A model generated the notes under the pieces. It was not told the origin of the DNA and did not search any database. It was given only the letters and a program-made list of their open reading frames with translations. Positions 1 through 16,395 of a stretch of 26,093 nt of DNA are shown here, one piece after another; position 1 is the stretch's first letter, and the number at the start of each line of letters is the position of its first letter. The stretch lies in the NCBI GenBank assembly GCA_002104895.1, contig MCFG01000100.1, positions 152,501 to 178,593 on the forward strand. The letters are read 5' to 3'. This DNA comes from Anaeromyces robustus. Taxonomy: Eukaryota; Neocallimastigomycota; Neocallimastigomycetes; Neocallimastigales; Neocallimastigaceae. A program made the position numbers and the translations under genes.

Positions 1-3148
<3,148 letters not shown>

Positions 3149-4890
3149 CTTCAAAATAGTTCTTAAAAAAAAGGTATAATTTTATATTGGTTTTTTTTTT
3201 CTATAAATTACTTAACTATAAATATAATATAATGATAAAAAAATAAAAAGTTAATCATTAAAAATTTAAGTCAGTATTTAAACAAAAAAACATTTTACTA
3301 TATATATATTTTATATAAATCTAAATGCTTTATATATATCAAATAATATGTATTATTATTATATTGTTTAAATACTTTAAAAATTTATTTTAAAACATTT
3401 ATTTATAAAATGTTAATTAATGGTTTATTATTAAATTAATTTTTTCTATAGTTTAATGATAATTCATTTGTTGAAATCGATAATATCTATATATTTTATG
3501 AATATATATAATATATTATATAAATGAAAAAAAAAATAGAGAAAAACAAATATATATAAAAAGTATATAATAAATAAATTATTTGATATCTTTTAAATTT
3601 TATAAGTTTTTCTTTATTTCTTTTTATTTCTACTTTTTTTCATTTTATATTATTAAGTATTTATTTATATTGTTATTCTTAAAATAATGTAATTATTTAC
3701 CGTTCTTTTTTATACAAATATATACATATATTAGAAAAATAAAGATTTTTTTTAAATAAAAATAGTAGAATGTTTTTTTAAATTATAATAAATAATTTTA
3801 TAAAATTATAAAAAGTTTAAAAAAATATTTATATAAATATATACAAATAAAAAAATAATAGTTATTTAACAAATAACAAAAGAATAGATTATCAAAATTT
3901 TCTTTTGAGTATATTATTATTATTATTATTATTATTATAATTATTTAATTTCTCTTTTTCTTTTTAAATTATTTAAAAGAATTTATAAATGTGTTCTAAT
4001 TTTAATTATTTATAAATATGTTTATGTTATTGTTAAATGAATATTTAGTAAAATTATTCTGTTTCACATTGTTAAAAGAGAAAACTGATAGATATTCATT
4101 ATATCGTTTATACTATTTTATAAATTTAGTAAATTTTTGTTATTATTTTTGAATATGAACGTTTTTAATTTTAAATTCTAAATTTATTATATTATAATTA
4201 CAAATAAATATAGATATAAATAAATGAAAAAAAAAATTGAATTTAAAAAAAAAATAAGAAAACAAAAAATTAAAATAAAAAAAAAATATGTAATATTAAT
4301 AAAAGATACTAAATATTAATAAAAAAAACTGTTAATGAAAATAAAAATTAATATATTTATTATTTTTTTATAATTTATAATTTTTTCTTTTTTTTTTTAA
4401 ATTTTTAAAAAAAAAAAAAAAAAAGAAAATTATATAATAAATACAAAATAATATAATTGTAATAGTATTGGCAACATATATTACATAATTATATTTTAAA
4501 TCTTAAATTTAATTAATTTTATTAATTTAAAATTAATAAAATTATATAATAATTAAATAAATTAAATAATATATTACTTATATAATTTATCAATATAATA
4601 AAATATACTCTGAAAATTTAAATAAGGAAAATATTTATTAAAATTTTATTACCTCAAAAGTAAATAGAGCAGTAGCAAATAAAAGAAAGAAAAAAAGAAA
4701 AACCATATTATATTTAAATGTTTTAATATATTATTGACAAAAAAATAAAAAATAAAAATAAAAAACGCTTTTTAATTTCATCTTAGCATTAAATACAACA
4801 AAAAAAATAATAAAACATAAAATAAATATTGATTTAAAACTAACTCTTTTTAATGTATTTTACATATTTAAAAATCATGATATATAAAAT

Positions 4891-4892
<2 letters not shown>

Positions 4893-4921
<29 letters not shown>
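4893..4921. repeat. T29 homopolymer
   Basis: An uninterrupted run of about 29 T in the gene desert; no coding context. Confidence 0.9.
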
Positions 4922-4926
<5 letters not shown>

Positions 4927-7900
4927 AAACTTTTTTATTTTTTAAAGTCATAATTGATGACTTCAATTTAATTTGAGTACATTATATTTATATTACATAA
5001 TTTATTATAGTTTATATAAAAAATATAAAATATATTATATATCAAATTCATTAATTCTAATTATATTATTACATTTTTTTCCCTTTTAATTCTAACTTAA
5101 AAATCTAGTTTTAACTGCAGATATGGTAAAATAAAAAAAATAATTATATTTATATTGACATTTTCTGTTCATTTAAAACAAAAAGAAATAATAATTATAA
5201 AATAAAAAAAAGCATTTATAAATCATTTTATATATATATAATATAGTATAAAAATATTAATATAAAAAGAAAGGTAAGAATTAAAACGTGGAAGTAGATT
5301 TAAAACATGCAAATAAAATAAAATAAAATAAAATAAAATAAAAGAATAATATATTTATTAAATTTAATATAGAAAATATATATATTTTATATCTATATAT
5401 TATTAATATATAATTGTTTTATTAATGAAACTTTAATTAATAATTATATATTATTATTATTTTTTTTTATTTTTTTTTTGATATTATGGATGAATTATTT
5501 TTTATAATACATTTAATTATAAATAAAATTAATTATCTAAATCTTAATTAACTTTATTATTTTAGAAAATATTTTGAGTTCTTCCTTTTTTTCTTGTTTG
5601 TACTATACTATTAATAATGAAGATTTAAATATATATATGATTCGCTCTTCAATATCATTAATTATGAATAAAAGAAAAAAGAGAAAAAAAAATAAAAATA
5701 CAACTTTTAATAGAATATAATTATAAAAAAGATAATTTAAAAACAATATGTACTTAATCTTTTTTTACTTCAAAATAAATTCATGATATTTATTATTTTT
5801 TATTTATAAAATTTATCTTAATAATAATAAAAAAAAAAGATATATTAAAATATTATTTATCCATGTAGAATGATAAATTATAATAAAATTTATCATTTAA
5901 ATTAAAAAAAAATTAAAACTTTCTTTATTATTAATATTTTTTCTTTATTTTTTTAACCTTTTTTATTATTTTAATATAAATTAAGATAAAATGAAAGAAA
6001 AATAAATATGAAATAAAAAATAAAAAATAAAAAATATCTGTAAAAATGATATAAAAAATGAAAAATAAAATAAGATGAAAAGGTATAAGAAAAAAAAAAA
6101 ATAAAAATAATATATAAAATAAATAAAAAGTACAAAAATTAATATAATTATTATATAATAATATTGTTTAAAATATATCATTTAATATAAATACATTATA
6201 AATATAATATATAATAATTATAATAATGAATTTAATATAAATTAAATAGAAATAAAATAATAATATAAATACTTTGAATTTTTAAATTTTAAAAAAAGAA
6301 AAATTAAAAAAATAATAATTTTAAAATTTTCATTTTTATTTTTAATACAAAAATTAATAGCAATAAAAATAAATATATTAATAATATATATGTATTATAT
6401 ATTATAATAGTCTATGCCATAAATTATTTCATATGTACATAAAAGGAAATTAACCATAAAACCAAGGTTGAACAAAATTAAAATTAAAAAAAATATTTTA
6501 AAGTTTTATTATATGTATTATTCAACTTATTTATATTAATTTTCATATATTATTTATAAATATTAATATATCTGTCATTTATAATTAATATATAAAAATT
6601 GTATCAAATGAATAAATTGAATATCATTACTAAATTTAACCAATAAACTTCAAGTTTTAATTTTTAAAATTTTTTTTAAAACTTATAATAAATAAATAAA
6701 TAATTAAATAAATAAATAAATAAATAAACATAAAACATTAATAAATAAATAAATAAATAAAATAAAACATTAATAATTAATATTAATAATAAATTTTAAA
6801 TAAAAGGTTAAGAATAATCTGTTTTTAAACTTTAAATTAACATCTTAAAATTAACATATTAAAACTGTTCTAATACTATATATTATTAGTATAATTTATT
6901 CGGATTATTGAATAATTATAATTATAGCAAAGGATATTATATAAACATAAAAATTTTATAATATAAGAAATAATTATGAAATGAAAATAAAGAAATTTTA
7001 TTCAAAGGTTCTATTTATTCTAATTTAATTAATAAAAAAAATATTCATTAACATTATTTTTCTCATTAAATATACTTTCATATTTTAAATAATAAAGAAT
7101 AAAAAAGAAATATAATTTTTTAATATAAAAAATTATTTTAAAATTATAAAAAAAATATTTTGGTATTTTTTTTAATATAATTAATAATTAAGGGGAAAAA
7201 AGAATAAAAATAAAAGAGATAAATTTAATTAACATTATTTTAAAAAAAATTATAATCAGAAGAATTAGAACTATTATATCATAAACTTAAATAACATTTA
7301 TTATAAAATAGATGAATAAAATTTTTAATTTTTTTAGTTATTAAAGATAAAAATAATATAAATTTTTTATAAGATTTTCTAATTAAATGTGGTGCAATAA
7401 TTTTAATAAATATAAAAAAATGAAAAAAAAATAATTATTAAAGAGTGTTTCCATAATCATATATAACCATATAGATAATTAATAGTAATTTAAAGTATAT
7501 AAATTGTTATAAAGATTTATATATATAATTCAATAATTCAAAATTTAAAAATATTAGATTTAATTATTGAAAAAAAAAAAAAAAAAAAAAAAGATAAATA
7601 CTAATGTATATTAATTAGGTATATCTATATAGTCTGATGAATTTTTATTGTGCAATAATAATAATAGATTAGATAATTAATATAGATTATTTTTTTTTTA
7701 ATGTTAAAAATTATTTATTTTATTAATGATAAAGTTGTTATTTTGCTTTGTTTAAAATTATTAATAAAATAATTTTTAACAGAATTATCTATAACTTTTT
7801 GCTTTTTAAATATTATATATATTAAATAATTTTTGCAATATTTTTATAAAAAAAGTATCTAATAATATATCACTTCAAAATATATTATATATTATTAGAT

Positions 7901-8820
7901 CAAGAGTTTATTATTATATGATTATTATTTTATATATTATAAAAAAAACTTTTTTAATAATAAAAATCTTTTAATAAATATTAATTAATTCACTTTTAAC
8001 TCCGATATTTTTTTTTAAAAAAAAAAAAAAAATAATAAATAATAAGATTGTAATTAATAATAAAAATTTCATTATCCATAATTAGTAAAATTTGTATAAT
8101 CACTGATCAATAAAACAATTTTATTTTTTTTTTAACCTTTTATTAATATATATTATCTATTTATATTATATACTAATACAAGTTATACATTACATAATAT
8201 ATTATATTAATTATATTACACAATATATTATACTATACTACACCATATTAATATTATATAAGAAATATAATATTATTATACTGAAAAAAAAATGTGGCAA
8301 CTATATTTTTCTATATATATAATAATTAATAATTATTAATAAATAAAAAAGATTTTAATATTCTAAATAATAAAATAAAAAGATAAAAAAATAAAAAATA
8401 AAAAAATAAAAATGAATATAAAATATAAATATGAAAAAAAGTGTATAAAAAAGTTAATTAGACTTTCTATTTATTATTCTTTATTAATAATGGTTAACTA
8501 TCTATTAGTTCATTTGAATTATTTTTTTTATTATTTTTCCTTTTTTTTTTCTCTATACATTTTTTTATAAAATATAAAAATTAATATAAATTATTTAATA
8601 TTATATAAGGTTTTATGGTAATTATTATATTTAAAATTTTTATATAAATATTATCTTTTAAAACAATGGGGAATAAACTCGCTTTTTTTTTTTTTTTTTT
8701 TTTTATTTTTTAAATGAAAATTAATGAGAGTAGTAGAAATTAATTTATAATTTTTTTGAATTGGTTTTTTTTTTTTTTTTATATTTTTCACCATTCCTAA
8801 AATTTCTATTATATTCTTTT

Positions 8821-8828
8821 TATTATTA

Positions 8829-8906
<78 letters not shown>
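8821..8906. repeat. TTA triplet array, intergenic
   Basis: About 28 TTA/ATT triplets with one early interruption, flanked by T-runs. The same triplet forms intronic arrays and poly-Asn coding runs elsewhere in the window. Confidence 0.9.
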
Positions 8907-8908
<2 letters not shown>

Positions 8909-9316
8909 TTAATATTATTTATTATAATTAAGTTTTTTTATGTATTATTATTAACAGATAAATAAGATAAAAATTTAAATACATTAATAATTATTTATAA
9001 AAAAAATGAAATATCCACTTTAATATTAATAATAATAAAGATTTATTGAAAATACAAAACTAGGTTATATATAATAATTATTATAATCAATAATTATTAT
9101 TATTTTATTTCATCTTATGAAAGTATACATTTTATACATATATTTTAATATACATTTTAATATGCATTCCCCAAACATAATAATATAATTATAATATATA
9201 TAATAAATAATAAAACATTATTATTTATATTTTATTTACATATTTATTAATTTATTTATAAAAGTTTCTATCAATATTAAACGTCAAGTTAAAATAAATA
9301 ATTGCCGTAGAATTGT

Positions 9317-9376
9317 CATGATGTTATAAAATGGTTAATTAAATTAGCATCATGTTCAAAATGGTTGATTAAAACG
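9317..9376. repeat. Imperfect 30-bp tandem repeat with inverted ends
   Basis: Two copies of a roughly 30-bp unit sharing AAATGGTT(A/G)ATTAAA (9328-9342 and 9358-9372). CATGATG (9317-9323) and CATCATG (9348-9354) form a 7-bp inverted repeat around the first copy. It sits in the richest patch of the desert (about 9275-9440), which has no open frame. It may be a decayed element or a binding-site cluster; which is not decidable from sequence alone. Confidence 0.6.
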
Positions 9377-10147
9377 ATGTAAAGAGAAAATTAAAAAACA
9401 TTTAGGCTATTACCATATAAAGTAACTAACATTGAGATAATTTATAAAATATTAAATGAACAATAATAGAAGTAAATAAATTTAAATTTATATTAATATA
9501 AATAAATAAATAAATAAATAAATAGTATTAAAATATAATGAAACAATATAATAATATAATAATAAATCTAATATATAACCTAATAATATAGTTATTAAAT
9601 ACTAATTAAATAATATAAATACTAATAAATAATAGTATTTAACAATAGTAATCATTAATAATTGACTAATTAGATGGTATATCCTTAATTATTTAATTAT
9701 GTATAAATTACTTTTTCCTATTTAATTATTAATAATGAATTTTATTCAATTATTTATTATTACTAACTATTCATTATTATAATTAAATAATAAATCCATA
9801 TTAATATATATATTTATATATTTATTTATGTATATATTCATTGATTTTCATATTTTTTGGTTTTTTTTTTTAATAAAAATTAAATTTTAATTATAAACTA
9901 ATATTTTTTTCATTTAATATATATTGTTATTATCATACATTCTTTTTGTTGTTGTTGTTGTTATTATTATTATTCTACATCCATAATATAACCTTTACAT
10001 AATATAATATACAATATACAAATAATATACATAATAAAACAAATGTTTTAAATAATTGTTTTTTAGTAACATTTTTTATCTCACGTTTATCTTTTTTCCT
10101 TTTTTGATTATAATTAAATGGTTAGGTTTTATTTTCATTTTTTATAT

Positions 10148-10179
<32 letters not shown>

Positions 10180-10900
10180 TAATACTTATTTTATTTATTA
10201 ATTTTATTTTATTTAATTTTAACTTCTATTGTTTTAAAAAATTTTTCTTTTTTTTTTTTTTCTATTTACTTATTTACTTATTTTATTTATTAAATCTTTT
10301 TTATTAATGGTTTAATAGAATAGAATTATTTATTATTTATATATAAAATAGATTTAATTTAAATAGGATTATATAATACATATTGTATAATACACATTTA
10401 TTTATTATATATTATATAATATAAAATTTTATTAATTGAATATTCTATTATTTTTTTAAGATATATTGAATTTCTTTATTTTTATTCTTTATTTTTTTTT
10501 TTTTTTTTTTATTGTTTTTATTATTATTTTTATTCAAAAATATAAAATAAATATTAAAAAGGTAATAAAATAAAAAAAAAAATTAAAAAATAAAGAAAAT
10601 TTTTATATATTTATATATATAAATGTGAAATCATAATGAAAAAGAAAAAGGGTATATTATCTTCTAATTTATAAATAAAAAAAAAATAATTATTGCTTTT
10701 TTTCTTTTTTTCTTATATATTTTTGGTTTTTTTTCCAGTTATGTAATTTTTCTTTCATAATTTTCTTAAAAGTATTTAAAGAAATTCTAAAAGAAATAAA
10801 TATAATCATTATTATAATTATAAAAAAAAATAAAGAGAGAGAAGAAAAAAATTATAATTAATAATTATTATTATAATAATAAAAAAATTTATTTATTATA

Positions 10901-10983
<83 letters not shown>
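10901..10983. repeat. AAAT array followed by AAT array
   Basis: About 14 TAAA units (10901-10958) run into about 9 AAT triplets. The array begins just past the proposed stop codon of the GPI1 gene (10989-10991), so it would lie in its 3' untranslated region or flank. Confidence 0.9.
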
Positions 10984-10987
<4 letters not shown>

Positions 10988-10988
10988 C

Positions 10989-11461
10989 TCACTTTCTATC
11001 TTCATTTATAATAAATGGCTTTATTTTTTTTAGAGAAAAAAATTGTATTAGCATAGGAATATATATAATAAAGTTTATATTTAATTAAAATATAAATATA
11101 TTAACAAATATTTAATGTTATTTAATGTCACGTTTTTTTTTAATAATTATACACAATGATTCTTTTTTTCTAAAAATATTTATAAAATATTTATATAGAT
11201 TATATTAATATATTTTTATTAAAATTACCTGTATCATTTGAATTCTAGATATTGGCCTTCCAAGTAATAGATTTTTTATTAAATTAAAAGAAAAGTATTG
11301 ACTAAGAATGGCAATTAATTCATTTGTTAATTGATGAAAAATTACACCAAATGAAATGGGAGTATTCTGTTTAATTTAAAATTTCAAACGAATTATATAT
11401 ATATTAAATTAAATATTAAATATATTAAAAAATTAAAATATTAACAATAATAATATAATAA

Positions 11462-11496
<35 letters not shown>

Positions 11497-11715
11497 AAAA
11501 ATAAATTTTAATATTAATAATAAAAAGAAAGTAAAAGTATTATAATTAAATAATTAATGAAAAAAAAAAAAAAAAAAAAAAATATTAAAAAATTACCTCC
11601 ATAACTAAATAGGTAGTTTTACTTAAAGTATGAGTAGTTTTCATATTATAATCATTTATAGAAATACTATTCACACGTATTAAATTATTATTTAAACCAA
11701 GATGATTATTATTCA

Positions 11716-11758
<43 letters not shown>

Positions 11759-12105
11759 ATTATTATTATTGGCTAATTGTCCAAACGTAAGATCCGGCAT
11801 AGTTAATGCCCTTCTTTTACTTAAACTTTTTGGTTCGTAAGGGGTAAGTATAAGCTTATTAGTATGAGAGGTATGACTTCTTTCATTATTTATACGATTA
11901 CGAAGAACATTTTCTACATTATCACCATCACTATTTTCTTCAGTATCTATAACTAAATTTGGAAATGTATTACATTTTGCATTTTTAATAATGGTTCTTT
12001 TTTGTTCATATGAATCATTAGCAGATTGATAAGAATAACGACGTTTTTTTTGATTTTCATAAGAATAATCTTCATCTGTTGTTTGAGAATAAGGTGATAA
12101 TAATC

Positions 12106-12137
<32 letters not shown>

Positions 12138-13253
12138 GTATTATTGTTATTATTGTTGTTGCTATTATTATTAATATTATTTAATTGAGTTTGACTAGAA
12201 TTTAATCCTTTATTTTTATATAACTGATTAGAACGAGTAGATGAATAAGTCATATCATAAGAATAACGTCTATTTTGAATATTATAATAATTTTGAATAT
12301 TATAATCATTAATTGGAAGTAAACGATCTATTCTTCTTTTATTATTATTATTAGAATCATCATTATTAGAATCTTTCATTGATGTAGTATCTTCATCACT
12401 TGATGATATACTTTCAGTGGATGTTGATGAAGAAGACGAAGATATAGATTCAGTAGTATTTAAAAAATAAAATACTTTATCTTTATTTGTAGTAATATCC
12501 ATATTATTTAAATTCTTAAATGCTTTTTTATTGTTACTATTATTATTAAAATTTGGATTTTGTACAACACTTTTATCCATAATATTATTTATTGAGTCTT
12601 TAAAATGTATACCAGTTTTAATTAAATCTTCTGATAATACAATATGAAACATTAAGCCACCTAAATCCATATATATATGTATATTATATATAATATAAAA
12701 TATATAATTATATATAAATAAATATATATAATTATTTAATTCATTAATATATATATATATAAATCATGATTATAAATATAATTAAATATTAAAAAAATTA
12801 AAATAAAACAAAAAAAAAAAAAAAAATGTATTATATATTATATTTATAATTCAAACCTGGTAATTGTTCTTTATGGAAAATACGAATTATTAATGGGAAA
12901 TATGGGAATTGATTTAAAAATACTAATATTAAATCAAAAGTGACTTGAATACAAATTACTGCTAATCGACTCTGTTAATTTATTATTTATTGATTTATTA
13001 TTATTTATTAAAAAATTTTTTATAAAAATAATATAAAGAATATATTGTAATATTTTAATAATTATTTATTTATCATAATATTTATTTTTTTATAAATAAA
13101 ATATTTAATTACCAATGAAAATAAAATATAATAGACACCGGTTGTTGGATATAAGAATATAAGTAAAGTAAATATAATAGTACCTAAAAGTAATTGATCA
13201 AGATTGTATTCAAATGAATCCAATCTATTTCTTAAAGTATTTCTTCTCTTTCC

Positions 13254-13322
<69 letters not shown>

Positions 13323-15385
13323 TTATTGTATTGTTTATTTTTTAATTTATATATAGAAATATATATATATAAATTGATTAATATATCTTTATCTATATAT
13401 ATAAAATTAAATAAATTTATATATTGTTATAATAATAATATTATTATTTTAAATTTACCTCTTAACAAATTAAATAATGATAAAAGTATTGAAAATTGCC
13501 AATAATATATTTTGGATGCTACTTTATAAAATATATGAATATGAAGTGTAGCTAATGAAAATAAATCATTTGTTAATGAAAGAGAAATTGATGCACCTAA
13601 TATACCAGCAATACCGACAGAATAAATAATTTCATTTGTATAAGAAAATATTTTTGCTAATACAACTGTTTTATATATCAAAAAAATTTTTTATTATTAT
13701 TAAAATATAAAAATTTCTATTTTAATATTTAACTCTTTTTTAAACAGTATAATAAAAAACAGTAATAATATTTTATCATACAAATTATATCATATATTAT
13801 CACATATTATATTTTCATTATTATTATTATAACATATATAAACTTACTTGACCATATCTGAATTAACCATAAAAATAATTCTCCTAAAAATTGATCTAAT
13901 TCCTTATTTAATTTTAAACCAGCAGGAGTATCCATTAACCAATCAACTGCTAATCGAAGATATTCAATAGTATAATTCTTTATCATTTTTTTTAATGATT
14001 AAAAATTTTAGTTTTAATTGTATAATTTTTTTATAATATTAAATATTTAATTAAACTATATATTTAATATAGAGATCAGATTAAATAATTACTCTTAAAG
14101 TATTTTGAATTACTGATGCAATTTGTTTATTGTACTTAATAAATAAGCATCCTATGATAATTCCAATTATTGTATCAGATATAATAATAGTTATGGAATT
14201 GTAATAACTATTAATTTTTTTTTAAACATTGTTTTTGTTGATAAATAACATAACATATATAAAAATATGATATATATTAATTATCAATTATTAATTATTA
14301 TTAAATTTATAATAGTATAATATAAATATTTTATGAAAAAAAAAAATATATATATATATATAAATATCAATTAATTATTAAATTATTTTTTTTAATAAAT
14401 ATTTTAATAATTAATTATTTAATGTATATATATTTAAATATAAACCTTAAATATTGGATGTGTTTTTTCTTATTAAGTAATTTACTTAGAGAATGATGTA
14501 TAGTCTTATGTTGCCATTTGAAATTATAATATTGATAAAGTCTTAATTCAATTTGTTGAATAGTAAGTGAAACACTTTTAAAACTTTTCATTTCTGGTGA
14601 TATAACCGCTACAAATTTATTCAATATTTTTAATAAAAACTCTGCAACAAATAATACTAAAATAAGTATAACCACAATTGGTAATGAAAAATAGCGTTGA
14701 AATATAACACTTATTGATGAAAAAGTTTTATTGATAGTTGAAATAAATTTATCAATTTCATTTTCATTATTTTTCTTTTTATTGATTTCTTTCAATTTTT
14801 TTTCTATTAAATAACTAGAATTAATCTATTATATAACAACCACAACAACAACAACAATAACAATAATAATAATAATAAAATAAAAAATAAAATTAATCAT
14901 ATGTAAATATATATGTATATATTATTTATAATAATAATAATTTGTTGAAATTATTAAAATTTACCTGTTCTAATAATAATTCCATATCATTAGGTTTATC
15001 TGTTCCCATGAATTGACCATGTATTGCAATTTTCTTTTTTAATTTTTTCAAATAATCTTTATTTTTTGAATCCATATTATCGAGATCTAGGGTATCACCT
15101 TTACTCCAAATTTCAATTTGATTTGAAAAATTAAGAGTAATTGGGTTTAACGAATAGTATTGCATTTTATCTATATTTAATTGTTTATATAATATTATTT
15201 CTGAACTAACACCTTGATAACAATACCCACAACAATAAACTGACCTATTAGTAATAATATATATGTAATAATATTAATAATTATAAATATATGTATATTT
15301 AATTAATAAAAATCTATTCATTTTTTTCCCTAAAATTTGTTTTATTATTTTCAAATAAATATATAATCTTTATTTTAATAAAATT

Positions 15386-15437
<52 letters not shown>

Positions 15438-15503
15438 TTATTTATTTATTATTATTTATTATTTATTATTTATTATTTATTATTTATTATTTATTATTTA
15501 TTA

Positions 15504-15535
<32 letters not shown>

Positions 15536-15538
15536 TTA

Positions 15539-15592
<54 letters not shown>

Positions 15593-15985
15593 GATTATTT
15601 ACTGTATTAACGGTAGAATATTATCTTGATATTCAACTGTTAACCATAGATTAGCCGTTTGCTTTTTCTGTGAAATACCTAAAGTATTTGTAAACTTTTT
15701 TAATACTTCTGGACTATCTTCATGTGAAATACATACTCCTAATACAATTGGTGTTGCAATATCATTCATATCAGAATCTTGAGACATTTCTTTTAAATCT
15801 GCTTCAAGTTCTTCTAACTATATAGTAATAATATTAAAAATTAATAATTTCATAATTATCATTAATAAAAATATTAATGAATATTTAAAAATATTACTAG
15901 TATTATTTTTATTTATATATATATTTAACATGATTTTAATTTAAAATTTATTATATTATTTGTTATTTAAATATATAATTTTTTC

Positions 15986-16017
<32 letters not shown>

Positions 16018-16155
16018 AATTACAGTTTTATCCTGAACAATTGTTGCAACACTAGAAATGAAACTCCTTAAATTCCACCCCACAAGAAATCCGGATTTTC
16101 CTTTACATAAATGTTCAGGCCATAATATTTTCGATATAGCTCCAAATTTATTCAT
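10989..16155 (-). CDS. GPI1: GPI-GlcNAc transferase subunit Gpi1 / PIG-Q, 12 exons, Asn-rich insert
   Basis: Gpi1/PIG-Q is a membrane subunit of the ER complex that adds GlcNAc to phosphatidylinositol, the first step of GPI-anchor synthesis. Exons: 16155-16024, 15817-15603, 15244-14965, 14825-14446, 14207-14093, 13977-13848, 13665-13459, 13252-13113, 12971-12857, 12660-11597, 11366-11229 and probably 11018-10989; phases agree at every junction, giving about 981 residues. Family signatures: an N-terminal WPEHL...GFLVGW region, SLTIQQIELRLYQ, the hallmark WLMDTPAGLKLN at about 387-398 followed by FLGELFLW, and LLSLFNLLRGKRRNTLRNR with LDQLLLGTI downstream. Several hydrophobic helices precede LPGGLMF; NTPISF near the C-terminus is also family-like. 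Exon 10 (355 residues) carries an insert at about residues 600-905 of Asn runs and Ser-rich, basic segments, so the protein is far longer than the usual 600-750. The last 30-nt exon (AG at 11020-11019, ending DRK then TGA) is the least certain part; without it the frame reads through to a TAA at 11205. Confidence 0.93.
11464..11495. repeat. AAAT microsatellite in GPI1 intron 10
   Basis: About 8 AAAT units inside the intron between GPI1 exons 10 and 11; an A-run of about 25 (11559-11582) also lies in this intron, close to the exon 10 donor. Confidence 0.85.
13255..13322. repeat. TTA (AAT on minus) array abutting a 3' splice site
   Basis: About 22 perfect triplets inside GPI1 intron 7. On the transcribed strand the array reads AAT and runs directly into the AAAG acceptor of exon 8 (first exon base 13252), leaving no pyrimidine tract. 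Confidence 0.95.
15385..15591. repeat. Compound TTTA / TTATTTA / TTA array in GPI1 intron 2
   Basis: Over 200 bp of simple repeat that changes unit along its length: TTTA, then a 7-bp TTATTTA unit repeated many times (about 15440-15510), then TTA triplets. It fills most of the intron between GPI1 exons 2 and 3, and its end is about 12 bases from the exon 2 donor (15602-15601). Confidence 0.95.
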
Positions 16156-16395
16156 TTTAATTTTATATTTATGAATAAAAAATATAATATATATAAGGAA
16201 AATATATAAAAACTACAATATTTTTTTATTCTGTTTTTTTTTGTAAATACATTTTTATTATATATGTATAGTTTTAAAAAAAAAAATTTTTTTTTCAAAT
16301 TAGTAATATATATATAAAAAAAACTTTTAATGAAAATTTATAAAATAATAAAATATTCGAATAAAATAAATATTTACCTATTTTTAAATAGATTT

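Larger units (their letters stand above)
3149..10988. other. Gene-poor AT desert
   Basis: I see no supportable gene in this 7.8 kb. Both strands are dense with stops, open frames are short and consist of Phe/Ile/Tyr/Lys/Asn only, and no tRNA or rRNA pattern was found. Contents are homopolymer A/T runs, AAAAT repeats (5311-5343), AAAT repeats (about 6690-6765, 9500-9525, 10901-10958), TTTA repeats (10148-10178) and TTA arrays (3916-3939, 8821-8906). The only patch of distinctly richer sequence is about 9275-9440, listed separately. The 5' flank of the Asn/Gln-rich gene and the 3' end of the GPI1 gene both face into it, so promoter and terminator signals must lie at its edges, but none is distinctive. 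Confidence 0.7.

Noticed and set aside
5981-6181. Minus-strand 66-codon frame in the desert
   Set aside because: It is nearly all Phe/Ile/Tyr/Leu/Ser as expected from random A/T sequence, with no homology-like motif and no spliced continuation.
10056-10307. Plus-strand 83-codon hydrophobic frame
   Set aside because: It consists of Phe/Ile/Leu/Tyr from TTTA and T-runs; it looks like chance opening, not a membrane protein gene.
15385-15591. CRISPR-like regular array (7-bp TTATTTA units)
   Set aside because: There are no spacers; it is a plain compound microsatellite in an intron.
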